From G963665925 sp963665925 (GTDB taxonomy: Bacteria; Bacillota; Clostridia; Peptostreptococcales; Acidaminobacteraceae), in the NCBI GenBank assembly GCA_963665925.1, contig OY762511.1, forward strand, positions 62,001-126,000: a DNA stretch of 64,000 nucleotides, in the 5' to 3' direction. The notes beneath the pieces are model-generated. The model saw only the letters and a program-made list of their open reading frames with translations. It searched no databases and was not told where the DNA came from. This document shows, in pieces, positions 23,048-32,456 of this stretch; position 1 is the stretch's first letter; every line of letters starts with the position of its first letter. A program made the translations under genes and the position numbers.

Positions 23048-23992
23048 ATGGGAAAAAGACTATCCATGCTCCCGCTGCTCGTTGCTATTGTGGCAATAGG
23101 AGTATTCGCAGGGTCACAAAGTTTTTACGTACTTGAAAATGCTGAACAGGCTGTCATCGAAAGATTCGGTCAGATGGTGAATGTTGTTGGAACACCAGGC
23201 CTGAACTTCAAACTGCCTTTCATCGACAGAGTCCGCATAATTAACACCAACAAAATCTATTCAGTACAGTATGGTTACCGTCCTGAAAACGATGCCACAC
23301 CAAGTTCAGAGCCACAATATCTTGATGTTGAAGATGAACAGCTGGTACTGACCAAAGGCTCTTTCCTTGTCAACATCGGCGCTGTAATACAGTACAAGAT
23401 TACTGATTCATCCGCTTATCTCTACAATGTTGACGACCAGTCAGGTACACTTCGCCTTGCATTTGAAAGTGTTCTGCGTAGAAACATCCAGGATCAGGAC
23501 CTTGAAAACGCTCTGATCAACAAGGATTCCATTGCAAGAGAGATTCTTCCAGAGCTTTCTGCAAAAGTAGCTGACTACGGTCTCGGCATTACGATTCTTG
23601 ATGTCAAATTCACAGACGTACTGCTTCCTGGCAAGGTTCAATTCGCTTATGACGATGTAAACATTGCAGAGAACGAAAAGGCCGAGTTCAAGTCAAAAGC
23701 TGAAAAATACACAAACGAACAGCTTCCTGGCGCTCGTGCGGAAGCATATGACAGAATACAGCAGGCTGAAGCCTATAAAGCTGAGAAGATTTCACAGGCC
23801 AAAGGGGATGTTGAAAACTTCCTGCAGGTTTACGAGAAATATGTCTCTGCCAAGGACATTACGAAAAAACGTCTCTATATCGAAACCATGGAGACAATCC
23901 TATCTAAGGTTAAGCAGAAGTATATCATCGATATTGACGGAGATGGAACCGTGAAGTACTTACCGCTCAATCCCGGGTCAATCAATCAGTAG
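23048..23992 (+). CDS. hflK: FtsH protease modulator HflK
   Basis: 314 residues. N-terminal membrane anchor (LPLLVAIVAIGVFAGSQSFY) and a SPFH/band-7 domain (NAEQAVIERFGQMV, TPGLNFKLPFIDRV). The C-terminal half is HflK-like: DYGLGITILDVKFTDVLLP, AYDDVNIAENEKAEF, KKRLYIETMETILSK. In other bacteria HflK and HflC form a membrane complex that holds and restrains FtsH. GGAGG lies before the ATG. hflC follows after 27 bases. hflK starts 147 bases from the divergent YihY gene. Confidence 0.92.
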   Translation: MGKRLSMLPLLVAIVAIGVFAGSQSFYVLENAEQAVIERFGQMVNVVGTPGLNFKLPFIDRVRIINTNKIYSVQYGYRPENDATPSSEPQYLDVEDEQLVLTKGSFLVNIGAVIQYKITDSSAYLYNVDDQSGTLRLAFESVLRRNIQDQDLENALINKDSIAREILPELSAKVADYGLGITILDVKFTDVLLPGKVQFAYDDVNIAENEKAEFKSKAEKYTNEQLPGARAEAYDRIQQAEAYKAEKISQAKGDVENFLQVYEKYVSAKDITKKRLYIETMETILSKVKQKYIIDIDGDGTVKYLPLNPGSINQ

Positions 23993-24019
23993 ACTGCTGC
24001 CAGATAAGGAGGAACAATA

Positions 24020-25102
24020 ATGGATAATAACAACAATCGAGGTCCGGGTCCGGATCTAAAAGACGAATTCACTAAATTCCGTGAGCAGTTCAAGAGTCAG
24101 GCATCTGCTCATAAGCAAACCGCAAGTCCAGAAGACGTTAAAAAGAAACGAAAAAGAAACTTGCGCTTCACTGGCTTTGTTCTCATTCTCATGGCAGTTC
24201 TTATGAGTGCCAGCAGCTTCATTTATATCGTACGAGAAGATGAGGTCGCTACTGTAAGAGAGTTCGGCGATGTGAAAAAAGTCGTTGTTGACAGAAACAA
24301 CATTGACGCCGACCTTCAGAGCAAGCTGGATGCAAACTTCCAAAATATTGAGATTGTAAAGGATAAGGGACTCTTCTTCAAAATTCCGTTTATCACTACA
24401 GTTGAAAAAGACACCTCAAAACTGATTACTTACATTTCCAATTACGCAAACATCAACACAAGAGATAAAATCAAGTACGAAATCAAGATGTTCGCGCAGT
24501 GGGAAATCACACATCCAGGTCTTTACCGTTCGTCATTTGGCGGCACTGGAAACCTGGTGAATCAGGCAAATCGTCTCATTGACGAAGTCGGTTACGCACT
24601 TGTCATCCAGAGCATTAACTCGCTGAACTCAAATGAATTCCTTCAGGATAAAGAAGTTCTTGGCGCAAAACTGGACGAGGTCATGGAAGAACTTAACGTG
24701 AAGCTGGCCCAAAAGGGTATTGCCGTACGTGACATTGAAGTCTACCGCACAATTCTGCCAGAGTCAAACATCGAGTCGACACTTCAGAAAATGGTCGCTG
24801 AACGTGCTGCAATCGCACAGCAGAAGCGTTCTGAAGGTCAGGAACTTTACCAGAACACAGTCGCAGATACAGACAGAGAAGTCGCCCAGATCATAGCAGA
24901 GTCCATTGAGACCAGCGAAAAAATTCGTGGTGAAGCGGATGCCACTGCTCTTGAAATCTATGCAAACGCATTCAGTGTAGACCCTGATTTCTATCAGCTT
25001 TGGAGAACACTCAAGTCTTATCAGACAACCATTGATGAAGACACGGTCATCTACATGAACAGTGACAACGAGTACCTGAAGCTTTTCAACAATGGTGAGT
25101 AG
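24020..25102 (+). CDS. hflC: FtsH protease modulator HflC
   Basis: 360 residues. Longer than most HflC because of a hydrophilic 50-residue N-terminal extension (NNNNRGPGPDLKDEFTKFRE...KKKRKRN) before the membrane helix (FTGFVLILMAVLMSASSFIY). Band-7 domain: VREDEVATVREFGDV, KGLFFKIPFITTVE and INTRDKIKYEIKMFAQWEI, which is HflC-type. The C-terminus has a coiled-coil rich in Ala, Glu and Gln and ends LWRTLKSYQTTIDEDTVIYM. AAGGAGGAAC precedes the ATG. Second gene of hflK-hflC, followed by a strong terminator. Confidence 0.92.
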   Translation: MDNNNNRGPGPDLKDEFTKFREQFKSQASAHKQTASPEDVKKKRKRNLRFTGFVLILMAVLMSASSFIYIVREDEVATVREFGDVKKVVVDRNNIDADLQSKLDANFQNIEIVKDKGLFFKIPFITTVEKDTSKLITYISNYANINTRDKIKYEIKMFAQWEITHPGLYRSSFGGTGNLVNQANRLIDEVGYALVIQSINSLNSNEFLQDKEVLGAKLDEVMEELNVKLAQKGIAVRDIEVYRTILPESNIESTLQKMVAERAAIAQQKRSEGQELYQNTVADTDREVAQIIAESIETSEKIRGEADATALEIYANAFSVDPDFYQLWRTLKSYQTTIDEDTVIYMNSDNEYLKLFNNGE

Positions 25103-25140
25103 TCACGAACTGTAACAGGTACCTTGCAATTAAACCCAAA

Positions 25141-25177
25141 CACCCCCTCTGCAACCTTGCAGAGGGGGTGTTTTAAT
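25141..25177. terminator. Bidirectional terminator
   Basis: Perfect 14-base stem CACCCCCTCTGCAA/TTGCAGAGGGGGTG with a 2-base loop and a TTTTAATTT tail, between hflC and the convergent RND gene. Confidence 0.94.
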
Positions 25178-25193
25178 TTCATCTGTTTAACTT

Positions 25194-28100
25194 TTAAACC
25201 GTTTCTGTAGCAAGCTCAGGTTTTTTCTGACCCGCAAAGCGCGTCTGAACATTATAGAGCCCACTGTATATGACAGGAATGACCACCATTGTTAAAACTG
25301 TTGAAACAAGAAGTCCTGACATGAGTGCAATGGCCATGGGTGCAAAAAGACTGCTGCCCCCTATCGCCAGTGGGAACAGACCCATTACGGTCGTCATGGC
25401 ACTCAGAATGATTGCGTTGAATCTTTTGTCAACGGCATCCTTGCAGGCTTCATTGATTGGCATATCCAGAGCAATTGCGTCATTGATATACTCAATTAGC
25501 AGAATACCGTTCTTAACAACAAGACCAATCAGGGCAATGATTCCCAGAAACGCAGTCAGGGACATCGGCTGATTCAAAATGTACAAACCCGCGACGGACC
25601 CGATCAGGGAGAGTGGTATCGTCAGGAGTATGACCAGAGGCTGGGTAAAGGAACCAAATTGGACTACCAGAATCATGTAAATAAGGGCAATTGCAAATAT
25701 TGCAAGCATGCCAATCACACCAAAGTTCTCGCCAATATCCTCACGTTCGCCGGCAAAGACAATATTGACGCCCGTCTTATTGATATTTGGAACAATTTCA
25801 TTTTCAATGCGTGTCTCAAGTGCAGCAGAGTCATAACCAAGCATTGGATCTGCCAGAATCGTTACAGTCATTTCCCCATTGTAGCGGTTGATCTCATCAG
25901 TCTTTGTCGAGTAGGTCACATCGGCATACTGCTTAATAGGAACCTTCATATCTGTCATGCTTGATTTGACCATAAAGTTGGACAGCTTTTCCGGTGTATC
26001 AATATCTGACTCGATTCGAACATCGTACTCATTTCCATCTTTTCTGAAAACCGTAGGTGATGTACCGTATAAGGCCATGTTCACCTGTCTTTGAACATCA
26101 TAGTTTGTAATGCCCATCATGGTTGCCCGTTCTGTATCAAGGGCAAGATTGAACTGAAGTGTTTCCGGCTTGATATCGTCACGGATATTTGTGACGCCCT
26201 CAACACCCTCCATTTGACCTTCAATTTCAGCGGCCACTTCCTTCAGGCGGTCATAGCTCTCGCCGCTGATGCGCATGATGATCTTAGCGTCAGCGGGCGG
26301 TCCGTTTTGAAGGAGATTGACCTTGGCCTCACCCGATACGAGGGACCCATCCAATTTTTGCTGCAGGTAGTCTGCAAATTCAGTTCTGTTGTCAAATCGT
26401 TTTTCACCTTCAGCTGGCTCCAGATCATATTTCACGACCATTTGTGCAAAATCAGCGGATGGTGTCGGTGTCATCATGGAAATGTAAAACTTTGGCATAC
26501 CATTGCCAATGGCCACTGTATAGCTTGAAATTTCCGGTTCGGATGAAAGGATTTCTACAACATCGTCAGCCATACGTTCAGTCGATTCAATATCGCCTGA
26601 AACTTCGTTGTTCATTTCAATATAGAGAATGTCTTTCTCCACATAAGGGAAGAATTCTGATGGAAGCAGGGGCATGAGCACCTTCATGACAAAGAGAAAT
26701 ACAACAATGACCAGTGCTGCGGTTCTGCCCTTGTATTTCAAGCCTCCATCGAGCATGTTTGCAAAGACCTTGCGCAAGATGCCCTGCTTGTCGCTTTTCT
26801 TTTTAGTCGGTCTGAAAATCCACTCACCAAGAACCGGCATGACAAACATGGCGACAGCATATGACGCAATCACAGATATAATCAGAACCAGCGGAATAGA
26901 TATGAGAAAGGAACCCGCAGCGCCCGGCATGCCCATGAGAGGCGAAACTGCCGCAACCGTGGTCAGCGTAGCTGTAAACACAGGAACCGCTGCTTTTTTC
27001 ACTGCATTTATGGCTGCGGAAGTATTGTCCTCACCATTATCAATATTCACCTGAATGCCATCACTGATGACAATGGCATTGTCAACAAGAATGCCCAGCG
27101 CAATAATCAGCGCCGTAAGAGACATTTGGTGAATGTAGATATCCATACCGTACATTGCTGCAAATGTAAAGAGGATGGAGAGTGGAATGGCCGTTGATAC
27201 GACAATGGCATTTCGCGCCCCCATACCGAAGAATACGACGACAACTACCAAAATAACGCCAACCAAGAGATTCATCATGAAGTCGTTGACCGATGCGCCT
27301 ACATCTGATGGCTGATAAATGATTTCTTCCACCTTCAAATCTTCAGGCAGGGTGTTTTTTACCTTGTCGAGCGCCGCCCTGACGTCATCTCCAATGATGA
27401 CTATATTTTTTCCTGACTCAAAGTAGCCCGTCAGAAGAACCGCATTTTCTCCATTCTGCTTATATTTTTCTGCATTCTCCTCCAGGGCGAACTCTACGCT
27501 TGCAATATCCTTAAGCCTTAGTGCAGATCCATTTTCTGACGATATCATGATAATGGTATTTCGAATATCATCCAGCTCTTCAAAGGATCCTGTGGTTTCC
27601 ACGTTAATCCGCGTTTTGCCGTTTTCAAGGGCACCTGATGGAATTTCAATATTTTGCATCGTCAGAATCGAGTTGACGTCTTCTATGGAAAGTCCAAGTA
27701 CATTCAGCTTTGCAATATCAACATCAACACGAACTTCCTTATTCAGTTCACCCTCAACATCGAACTTTGAAATCCCTTCAATCTTTGATAGCTCTTTCTT
27801 GAACTGATCTCCAAAGGATGCAAGCTGCTCATAGGTGTAGTTGCCACCAGACAAGCTGATCAATATGCCAGCAGTCGATATCAGGTCTGTGTCAATAATG
27901 CTGTCAGCAACACCCGACGGCAAGTTGGACTGCGCGTCCGCCATTGCATTTCGCACATCCTGCATAGCCTTGTCATTGTCCGCCTCATCGTTGAACATAA
28001 CAATCGTGATGCCCATGCTGCTCTTTGCCGTACCACGTATTTCATCGACGTCGTCGAGCTCTTTCATTTCATCTTCAATTTTCTTGAGAACCAGTTCCTG

Positions 28101-28280
28101 GACATCCTCAGCGCTTGCACCGGGATAAGGGGTGATAATCATTGCCACAGGCACTGAAACATCGGGGTTTTCCTGTCGTGGAAGATAGTAATATCCTAAA
28201 GCACCGCTGAAGGCAAAAACCAGTACCAGAAACAGCGCAATTGTACGTTTCTTGATTAGAAGTCGTATCAGCTTCTCCAT
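25194..28280 (-). CDS. RND-family efflux permease (AcrB/MdtB-like)
   Basis: 1028 residues, full length. Proton-driven inner-membrane exporter. Twelve helices in two repeats; N-terminal LIKKRTIALFLVLVFAFSGALGYYYLP and YPGASAEDVQELVLKKIED; TM4 with GILVDNAIVISDGIQVN carrying the conserved Asp of the proton path; second repeat IGLVVKNGILLIEYIND. The substrate is unknown. GTGTAGAA lies before the ATG. The membrane-fusion protein gene lies 23 bases upstream and a TetR gene beyond it. In a Gram-positive cell with no outer-membrane factor it would export to the outside directly or serve lipids. Confidence 0.95.
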   Translation of the reverse strand: MEKLIRLLIKKRTIALFLVLVFAFSGALGYYYLPRQENPDVSVPVAMIITPYPGASAEDVQELVLKKIEDEMKELDDVDEIRGTAKSSMGITIVMFNDEADNDKAMQDVRNAMADAQSNLPSGVADSIIDTDLISTAGILISLSGGNYTYEQLASFGDQFKKELSKIEGISKFDVEGELNKEVRVDVDIAKLNVLGLSIEDVNSILTMQNIEIPSGALENGKTRINVETTGSFEELDDIRNTIIMISSENGSALRLKDIASVEFALEENAEKYKQNGENAVLLTGYFESGKNIVIIGDDVRAALDKVKNTLPEDLKVEEIIYQPSDVGASVNDFMMNLLVGVILVVVVVFFGMGARNAIVVSTAIPLSILFTFAAMYGMDIYIHQMSLTALIIALGILVDNAIVISDGIQVNIDNGEDNTSAAINAVKKAAVPVFTATLTTVAAVSPLMGMPGAAGSFLISIPLVLIISVIASYAVAMFVMPVLGEWIFRPTKKKSDKQGILRKVFANMLDGGLKYKGRTAALVIVVFLFVMKVLMPLLPSEFFPYVEKDILYIEMNNEVSGDIESTERMADDVVEILSSEPEISSYTVAIGNGMPKFYISMMTPTPSADFAQMVVKYDLEPAEGEKRFDNRTEFADYLQQKLDGSLVSGEAKVNLLQNGPPADAKIIMRISGESYDRLKEVAAEIEGQMEGVEGVTNIRDDIKPETLQFNLALDTERATMMGITNYDVQRQVNMALYGTSPTVFRKDGNEYDVRIESDIDTPEKLSNFMVKSSMTDMKVPIKQYADVTYSTKTDEINRYNGEMTVTILADPMLGYDSAALETRIENEIVPNINKTGVNIVFAGEREDIGENFGVIGMLAIFAIALIYMILVVQFGSFTQPLVILLTIPLSLIGSVAGLYILNQPMSLTAFLGIIALIGLVVKNGILLIEYINDAIALDMPINEACKDAVDKRFNAIILSAMTTVMGLFPLAIGGSSLFAPMAIALMSGLLVSTVLTMVVIPVIYSGLYNVQTRFAGQKKPELATETV

Positions 28281-28303
28281 GTTCTACACCTAATTAAGCC
28301 TTT

Positions 28304-29404
28304 CTATTGCTCCGTAACAATTTCTACTGCTGTTCCATCCGTCAACTTCTTGATTCCAGCCACCACGATCTGATCTCCGTCGGCAAGTCCGCTGACTTCA
28401 GCTTCAAAGCCAGTTACGTCGTCAATCGTCAGTGTTTTCTTGAACGCCCTTCCATTCTGAATGACATATACGAACTGTTCACCGTCAGACATGATGCTTT
28501 CAAGCGGCACCCAAATGCCCTGCTGATTTTCAGCTTCAAACTTTACATCCACAATTTTACCCAGTCTTATTTTTTCATTATCCGTGCGAACCTTGACCAG
28601 GAACGTTCTCGTGTACTGATCGGGCATATCATTGATTTCGGAAATCTCACCGCTAATCTCTTCTCCATCGATTTGAAGATATACGCGGGTGTCCATGTCT
28701 ACAACATCAATATCATCCTGCGAAATTCCCACCTGAACCACTTTGGTTTCACTGCGCATAACCACTACCGGATAGCCTGCCGATACCAGTTCACCTTCTT
28801 CAAATGGCACTGCCATGACTGTACCCTCTGAAGAGGCAACAATAACAGCATCGTCAAGAAGTGCCGCCGAAAGGTCGTAGTTTGCCTTTGCTGCGCGGTA
28901 ACTCTCTCTCGCCTGCGATAGCGAACTGGACACCGTCGTATAGTTCAGCTCAACCTGTTCCAGGGTATCCTTCGATACGCCGCCAGACTCATAGAGTTTG
29001 TTCATTTTTTCAAGCATGTCCTTGTTGTATGCATATGCGCTTTCAGCCTTTGTAATATCCTGACTCGCTGCAGTCATCTGGGCTCTTATCGCATCTAGCT
29101 GAAGGACCATATCGGATGTATCCAGCTTCGCAAGTACAGTGCCCTTTTCTACATGTTCTCCCGGTGAAACGAGCAGTTCGCCAAGCCTTCCGCTCGATTT
29201 GAAGCTATAGTCAATTTGATCTTCCGGTACGGCTGTCCCCATATAGGTAAGCACAGCAGGACGCTGCTCACTTTTTACTGCCATAACCTCAACAGGTGTC
29301 TTCGGTTCTTCAGTGACCTCTGCCGCCTGAACTTCACAGCCCGCTAGTGCTGTCATCAGCACTGCCGCTGACCCAATCGTCATAAATACTCTTCCAAGTT
29401 TCAT
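28304..29404 (-). CDS. RND efflux membrane-fusion lipoprotein
   Basis: 366 residues. Lipoprotein signal (SAAVLMTALAGC, Cys at about 23), then lipoyl/beta-barrel halves around an alpha-hairpin: GRLGELLVSPGEHVEKGTVL, coiled hairpin residues 105-185, SSEGTVMAVPFEEGELVSAG, and C-terminal YVIQNGRAFKKTLTIDDVTG. It links to the RND permease on the outer face of the membrane. AGGAGGAAACTT precedes the ATG. First gene of the two-gene efflux operon; the 170-base gap upstream to the TetR gene carries several TTCGCATTAA-like motifs that may be its operators. Confidence 0.94.
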   Translation of the reverse strand: MKLGRVFMTIGSAAVLMTALAGCEVQAAEVTEEPKTPVEVMAVKSEQRPAVLTYMGTAVPEDQIDYSFKSSGRLGELLVSPGEHVEKGTVLAKLDTSDMVLQLDAIRAQMTAASQDITKAESAYAYNKDMLEKMNKLYESGGVSKDTLEQVELNYTTVSSSLSQARESYRAAKANYDLSAALLDDAVIVASSEGTVMAVPFEEGELVSAGYPVVVMRSETKVVQVGISQDDIDVVDMDTRVYLQIDGEEISGEISEINDMPDQYTRTFLVKVRTDNEKIRLGKIVDVKFEAENQQGIWVPLESIMSDGEQFVYVIQNGRAFKKTLTIDDVTGFEAEVSGLADGDQIVVAGIKKLTDGTAVEIVTEQ

Positions 29405-29449
29405 AAGTTTCCTCCTGTCATATCTGAGATTGTCTCAAACACAATATAA

Positions 29450-29549
29450 TTCGCATTAAACTGAATAATCATCATATCAATTCTTATTATTCTATATTTT
29501 TTATGAATTTGTTCGCATTAAATCCCAAAATAATGCGATGCATTCGCAT
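29450..29549. promoter_or_regulatory. Candidate TetR operator cluster upstream of the efflux operon
   Basis: TTCGCATTAA occurs at 29450-29459 and 29512-29521. An inverted repeat ATGCGA-TGCAT-TCGCAT lies at 29533-29549. The same TTCGCATTAA is found at 30225-30234 just before the TetR gene. The distribution, only around this regulator and its neighbour operon, suggests autoregulation and repression of the pump. Inference from motif recurrence. Confidence 0.6.
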
Positions 29550-29578
29550 CACACTATTTTCATTAATATTTATGGTTT

Positions 29579-30202
29579 TTAATACACTTCATATTTACCT
29601 GCAAAAAGCACATTCAACTGATCTCGAATACGACCTGCCGCTTCATCGAATGATAACTCCGTAAAAAGCAGATAATCCGTACCATTATGTTGAATGATTG
29701 TCCAAATGCATTCCGTTAGAGCCTTTAGTGAAAATGCACAGAGGCGCCTGTTTGTACGCTCGTAAATTTCCAAAATATGTGACACATACTCAAACTTGGT
29801 ACAGTCGTCACGCATAACTCTGCTGAACCTTTTGTTTTTGGCAAGATCCGATACCGATGCAATATAAAAGGATTTCAGCATTTCACGATCCTTAAAGACA
29901 TCTTTGAAGCGTGTCATAACCAAAAGTTTTATTAAGCCATCAGTAAGTCCACCTTCAAGAGCCTCCATGATTTGAGCATCATTAACCCGGACTTTATTCT
30001 CTGCATCCAGTAAAAATGTACTTAAGAACAAATCGATTTTAGATGGATAGTAACCGTAAAGCGTGCTTACGCCGATTCCAGCCATTTCGGCTATTTCACG
30101 CACTTGAGTCTGTTCATATCCGTTTTCTCTGAAAACCGTTCGACTGGCATCCAGAATCTTTTGCCGTGTAAGTTTCTTCTCTTCAGCAGATATTTTTGCC
30201 AT
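29579..30202 (-). CDS. TetR/AcrR family transcriptional regulator
   Basis: 207 residues. N-terminal helix-turn-helix DNA-binding domain at residues 10-55 (TRQKILDASRTVFRENGYEQ; IAEMAGIGVSTLYGYYPSKI), typical of TetR. The C-terminal ligand domain is not assignable. ATG 30200-30202 has GGAGAG 6 bases upstream. Located upstream of, and in the same direction as, the RND efflux operon; likely represses it until a toxic ligand binds. A TTCGCATTAA copy lies 23 bases before its start codon. Confidence 0.9.
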   Translation of the reverse strand: MAKISAEEKKLTRQKILDASRTVFRENGYEQTQVREIAEMAGIGVSTLYGYYPSKIDLFLSTFLLDAENKVRVNDAQIMEALEGGLTDGLIKLLVMTRFKDVFKDREMLKSFYIASVSDLAKNKRFSRVMRDDCTKFEYVSHILEIYERTNRRLCAFSLKALTECIWTIIQHNGTDYLLFTELSFDEAAGRIRDQLNVLFAGKYEVY

Positions 30203-30224
30203 AACACTCTCCAATCCAAATCTG

Positions 30225-30234
30225 TTCGCATTAA
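30225..30234. promoter_or_regulatory. Candidate operator of the TetR gene
   Basis: TTCGCATTAA, identical to the copies at 29450 and 29512 before the efflux operon, lies 23 bases upstream of the TetR start, in the position of an autoregulatory site. Confidence 0.5.
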
Positions 30235-30315
30235 CACTATATACTCAAGTCCAATATAAATCAAGTAAATTATTTGTGAACGGGTATGAGTCTTCATAGA
30301 TGAAAGGAGAACTCT

Positions 30316-31551
30316 ATGAAAACCAAACGCTTAATTATTACTATTCTAGTGCTGTCAATCATAAGCATTCAGCCAGCGTATGGCATAAATGAAATCCAGC
30401 ACGGAACTTCTGCTATGAACCTCTATCAGCTCGGTGTTTTTGCCGGTTCGGAAAAGGGTTTTGAACTGGAACGGGAACCTACCCGCCTTGAAGGGCTCAT
30501 CATTATGCTCAAGCTGATTGGACGTGAGGAGGCGGTATCTGACTACACTGACGCCACGCCCGCTTTCACGGATGTCCCTGACTGGGGAAACAGCTGGGCA
30601 ACTTATGCCTACCAGAATGGACTTGCCTCAGGTCTTGGCGATGGTCAATACGGTGCAGGTCAAGCCCTACAGGCAAAATCCTATATGACATTTATGCTGA
30701 AAGCCCTGGGCTATACCATTGATGCAGGGGATTTCACCTGGGACACCGCACTGATTAAGGCTGAAGAAATCGGTCTGATCACCTTCGAAGAACGCGTATA
30801 TCTTGAAACGCAGCCATTTCTCAGAGACGACTTGGCCTATCTGTCTGACATGACCCTGCGTCAGCCCATGAAGGACGGTATACTCAGTCTTGGTGAGTAC
30901 CTGGTCTACAAGGACTTTCTTGACCGCGATGCAGCTGAACGCATTCAACTCGTCAGTGCCGATGCCCTTGAAACCCTGATCAAACTGTTTGTTGAGCTTC
31001 CCGATGATGAATACGACACCGTCGAAGCAGGCAATATGATTGAGAACATTCGACATGTCCCTGAAAACTATATTGAAATGATGATCGAAGACGGTACACG
31101 CATTCGCCTTATCAACAATCCTCTGACCGACGAGCCCGAATATACTTATCTGCGCGGTGTTGTTCCCCGTGGCTGGGAAGCTACAGGCCGCACTTGGGAT
31201 GACGTGCCAGGCGCCGGTGGCGAACTGATTGTCGCCCGCATTGGCTACAGCTATTCCAGTGAATTCCATGGTTCACACAACCTTGAGCTTCATGAAATCG
31301 GTCATCAGGTGGATGATGTTGTCTTTGCCCAGTACGGCGCAGACTCAACAACAAGTCTTTTCGCAAAAATGACCGACGACGAAGCAGACCTCTTTTCAGG
31401 TCCCTACTATGAATACGATGAAGAGTTTTTCGCTGAGGCCTTCACCATGTACTATCTCAACGACAGCACCCATCACGAGCTCAAGCAAAAAGCGCCTCAG
31501 GTCTATGACTTTTTCAAAAATATGGAGCTTGAATATGGCTCTGATGAGTAA
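30316..31551 (+). CDS. Secreted SLH-domain protein with HExxH metallopeptidase-like domain
   Basis: 411 residues. Signal peptide (LIITILVLSIISIQPAYG), then two S-layer-homology-like repeats at residues 30-190 (LERE(P)TRLEGLIIMLKLIG; AFTDVPDWGNSWATYAYQNG). The C-terminal domain has HNLELHEIGHQVDDVVF: HEIGH is an HExxH zinc motif, and EEFFAEAFTMYYLN gives a likely third ligand Glu. This arrangement matches the anthrax-lethal-factor-like (ATLF) peptidase fold; the target is unknown. AAAGGAGA precedes the ATG. Single gene with its own terminator. It would be held at the cell surface through the SLH region. Confidence 0.82.
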   Translation: MKTKRLIITILVLSIISIQPAYGINEIQHGTSAMNLYQLGVFAGSEKGFELEREPTRLEGLIIMLKLIGREEAVSDYTDATPAFTDVPDWGNSWATYAYQNGLASGLGDGQYGAGQALQAKSYMTFMLKALGYTIDAGDFTWDTALIKAEEIGLITFEERVYLETQPFLRDDLAYLSDMTLRQPMKDGILSLGEYLVYKDFLDRDAAERIQLVSADALETLIKLFVELPDDEYDTVEAGNMIENIRHVPENYIEMMIEDGTRIRLINNPLTDEPEYTYLRGVVPRGWEATGRTWDDVPGAGGELIVARIGYSYSSEFHGSHNLELHEIGHQVDDVVFAQYGADSTTSLFAKMTDDEADLFSGPYYEYDEEFFAEAFTMYYLNDSTHHELKQKAPQVYDFFKNMELEYGSDE

Positions 31552-31577
31552 ATCGTGCGAGCCTTCCTCAAAATAGA

Positions 31578-31630
31578 AACGGTATGGACTGTCTGCTTTG
31601 TGTGCATTGGCAGATAGTCCATACCGTTAT
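31578..31630. terminator. Long hairpin between convergent genes
   Basis: AACGGTATGGACT.TCTGC pairs with GCAGA.AGTCCATACCGTT around a 13-base loop. The T runs on either side are short (TTATTT), so termination is likely but not certain. Confidence 0.65.
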
Positions 31631-31675
31631 TTACTGCTTTAAAGTCCATATCATCGCACTTAGAGCCTTTAGAGC

Positions 31676-32455
31676 CTAGAGCTCAAGACGTGCCATAAGA
31701 TGTTCAAACTGTTCCGGTGTCAATGACTGCGGTCCGTCAGACAGTGCATTGTCCGGATCAATATGCACTTCAATCATGAGGCCATCTGCACCACATGCGA
31801 GTGCGGCCATGGACATAGGCTCTACAAGTTCACGTATACCAGTTCCATGACTCGGATCGACAATAACCGGCAAACCCGTTTCTGTCTTCAAAATGGGAAC
31901 TGCCGTCAAGTCCAGTGTGTTGCGCGTATAGGTATCAAAAGTACGGATACCTCTTTCACATAGGATAACATCCTTATTACCGCTCGACGCAATATATTCA
32001 GCTGCCATAATCCATTCCTGAATTGTGGCGCTCATGCCCCTTTTGAGAAGGATCGGCTTATCAAGCTGTCCTACCGTTTTAAGGAGTGAATAGTTGTACA
32101 TATTGCGCGAACCGATCTGGATGATATCGGCGTATTTATAGACCAAATCAAGACTCGTCTCATCCATAAGCTCTGTGACAATTGGCATGTCAACGGCATC
32201 TGCTGCCTCACGCATGAGCACAAGACCTTCCTCGCCCATTCCCTGAAAGGCATAGGGACTCGTTCTCGGCTTGAAAACGCCGCCTCTGAGGATATGTGCA
32301 CCCGCAGCCTTAACTGCACGTGCTGTCTGGAAAATCTGTTCACGCGACTCAACAGAGCACGGTCCAGCCATGATGATTGGCGTGCCCGGTCGGCCGATTT
32401 CTAGACTTCCAACCTTAACGATATGCTGTTCGCCTACAAGTATTTTAGGTCGCAT
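31676..32455 (-). CDS. aroF: 3-deoxy-7-phosphoheptulonate (DAHP) synthase, class I-beta
   Basis: Condenses phosphoenolpyruvate and erythrose 4-phosphate, the first step of the shikimate pathway. 259 residues, the length of the I-beta/KDO8P-like form without the N-terminal ferredoxin-like regulatory domain, so probably not inhibited by aromatic amino acids through that domain. Signatures: IIMAGPCSVESREQIF, RGGVFKPRTSPYAFQGMG, KRGMSATIQEWIMAAEYI, VDPSHGTG. It follows folK by one base and closes the pab-fol operon. This links chorismate supply with p-aminobenzoate use. Confidence 0.94.
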   Translation of the reverse strand: MRPKILVGEQHIVKVGSLEIGRPGTPIIMAGPCSVESREQIFQTARAVKAAGAHILRGGVFKPRTSPYAFQGMGEEGLVLMREAADAVDMPIVTELMDETSLDLVYKYADIIQIGSRNMYNYSLLKTVGQLDKPILLKRGMSATIQEWIMAAEYIASSGNKDVILCERGIRTFDTYTRNTLDLTAVPILKTETGLPVIVDPSHGTGIRELVEPMSMAALACGADGLMIEVHIDPDNALSDGPQSLTPEQFEHLMARLEL

Positions 32456-32456
32456 A

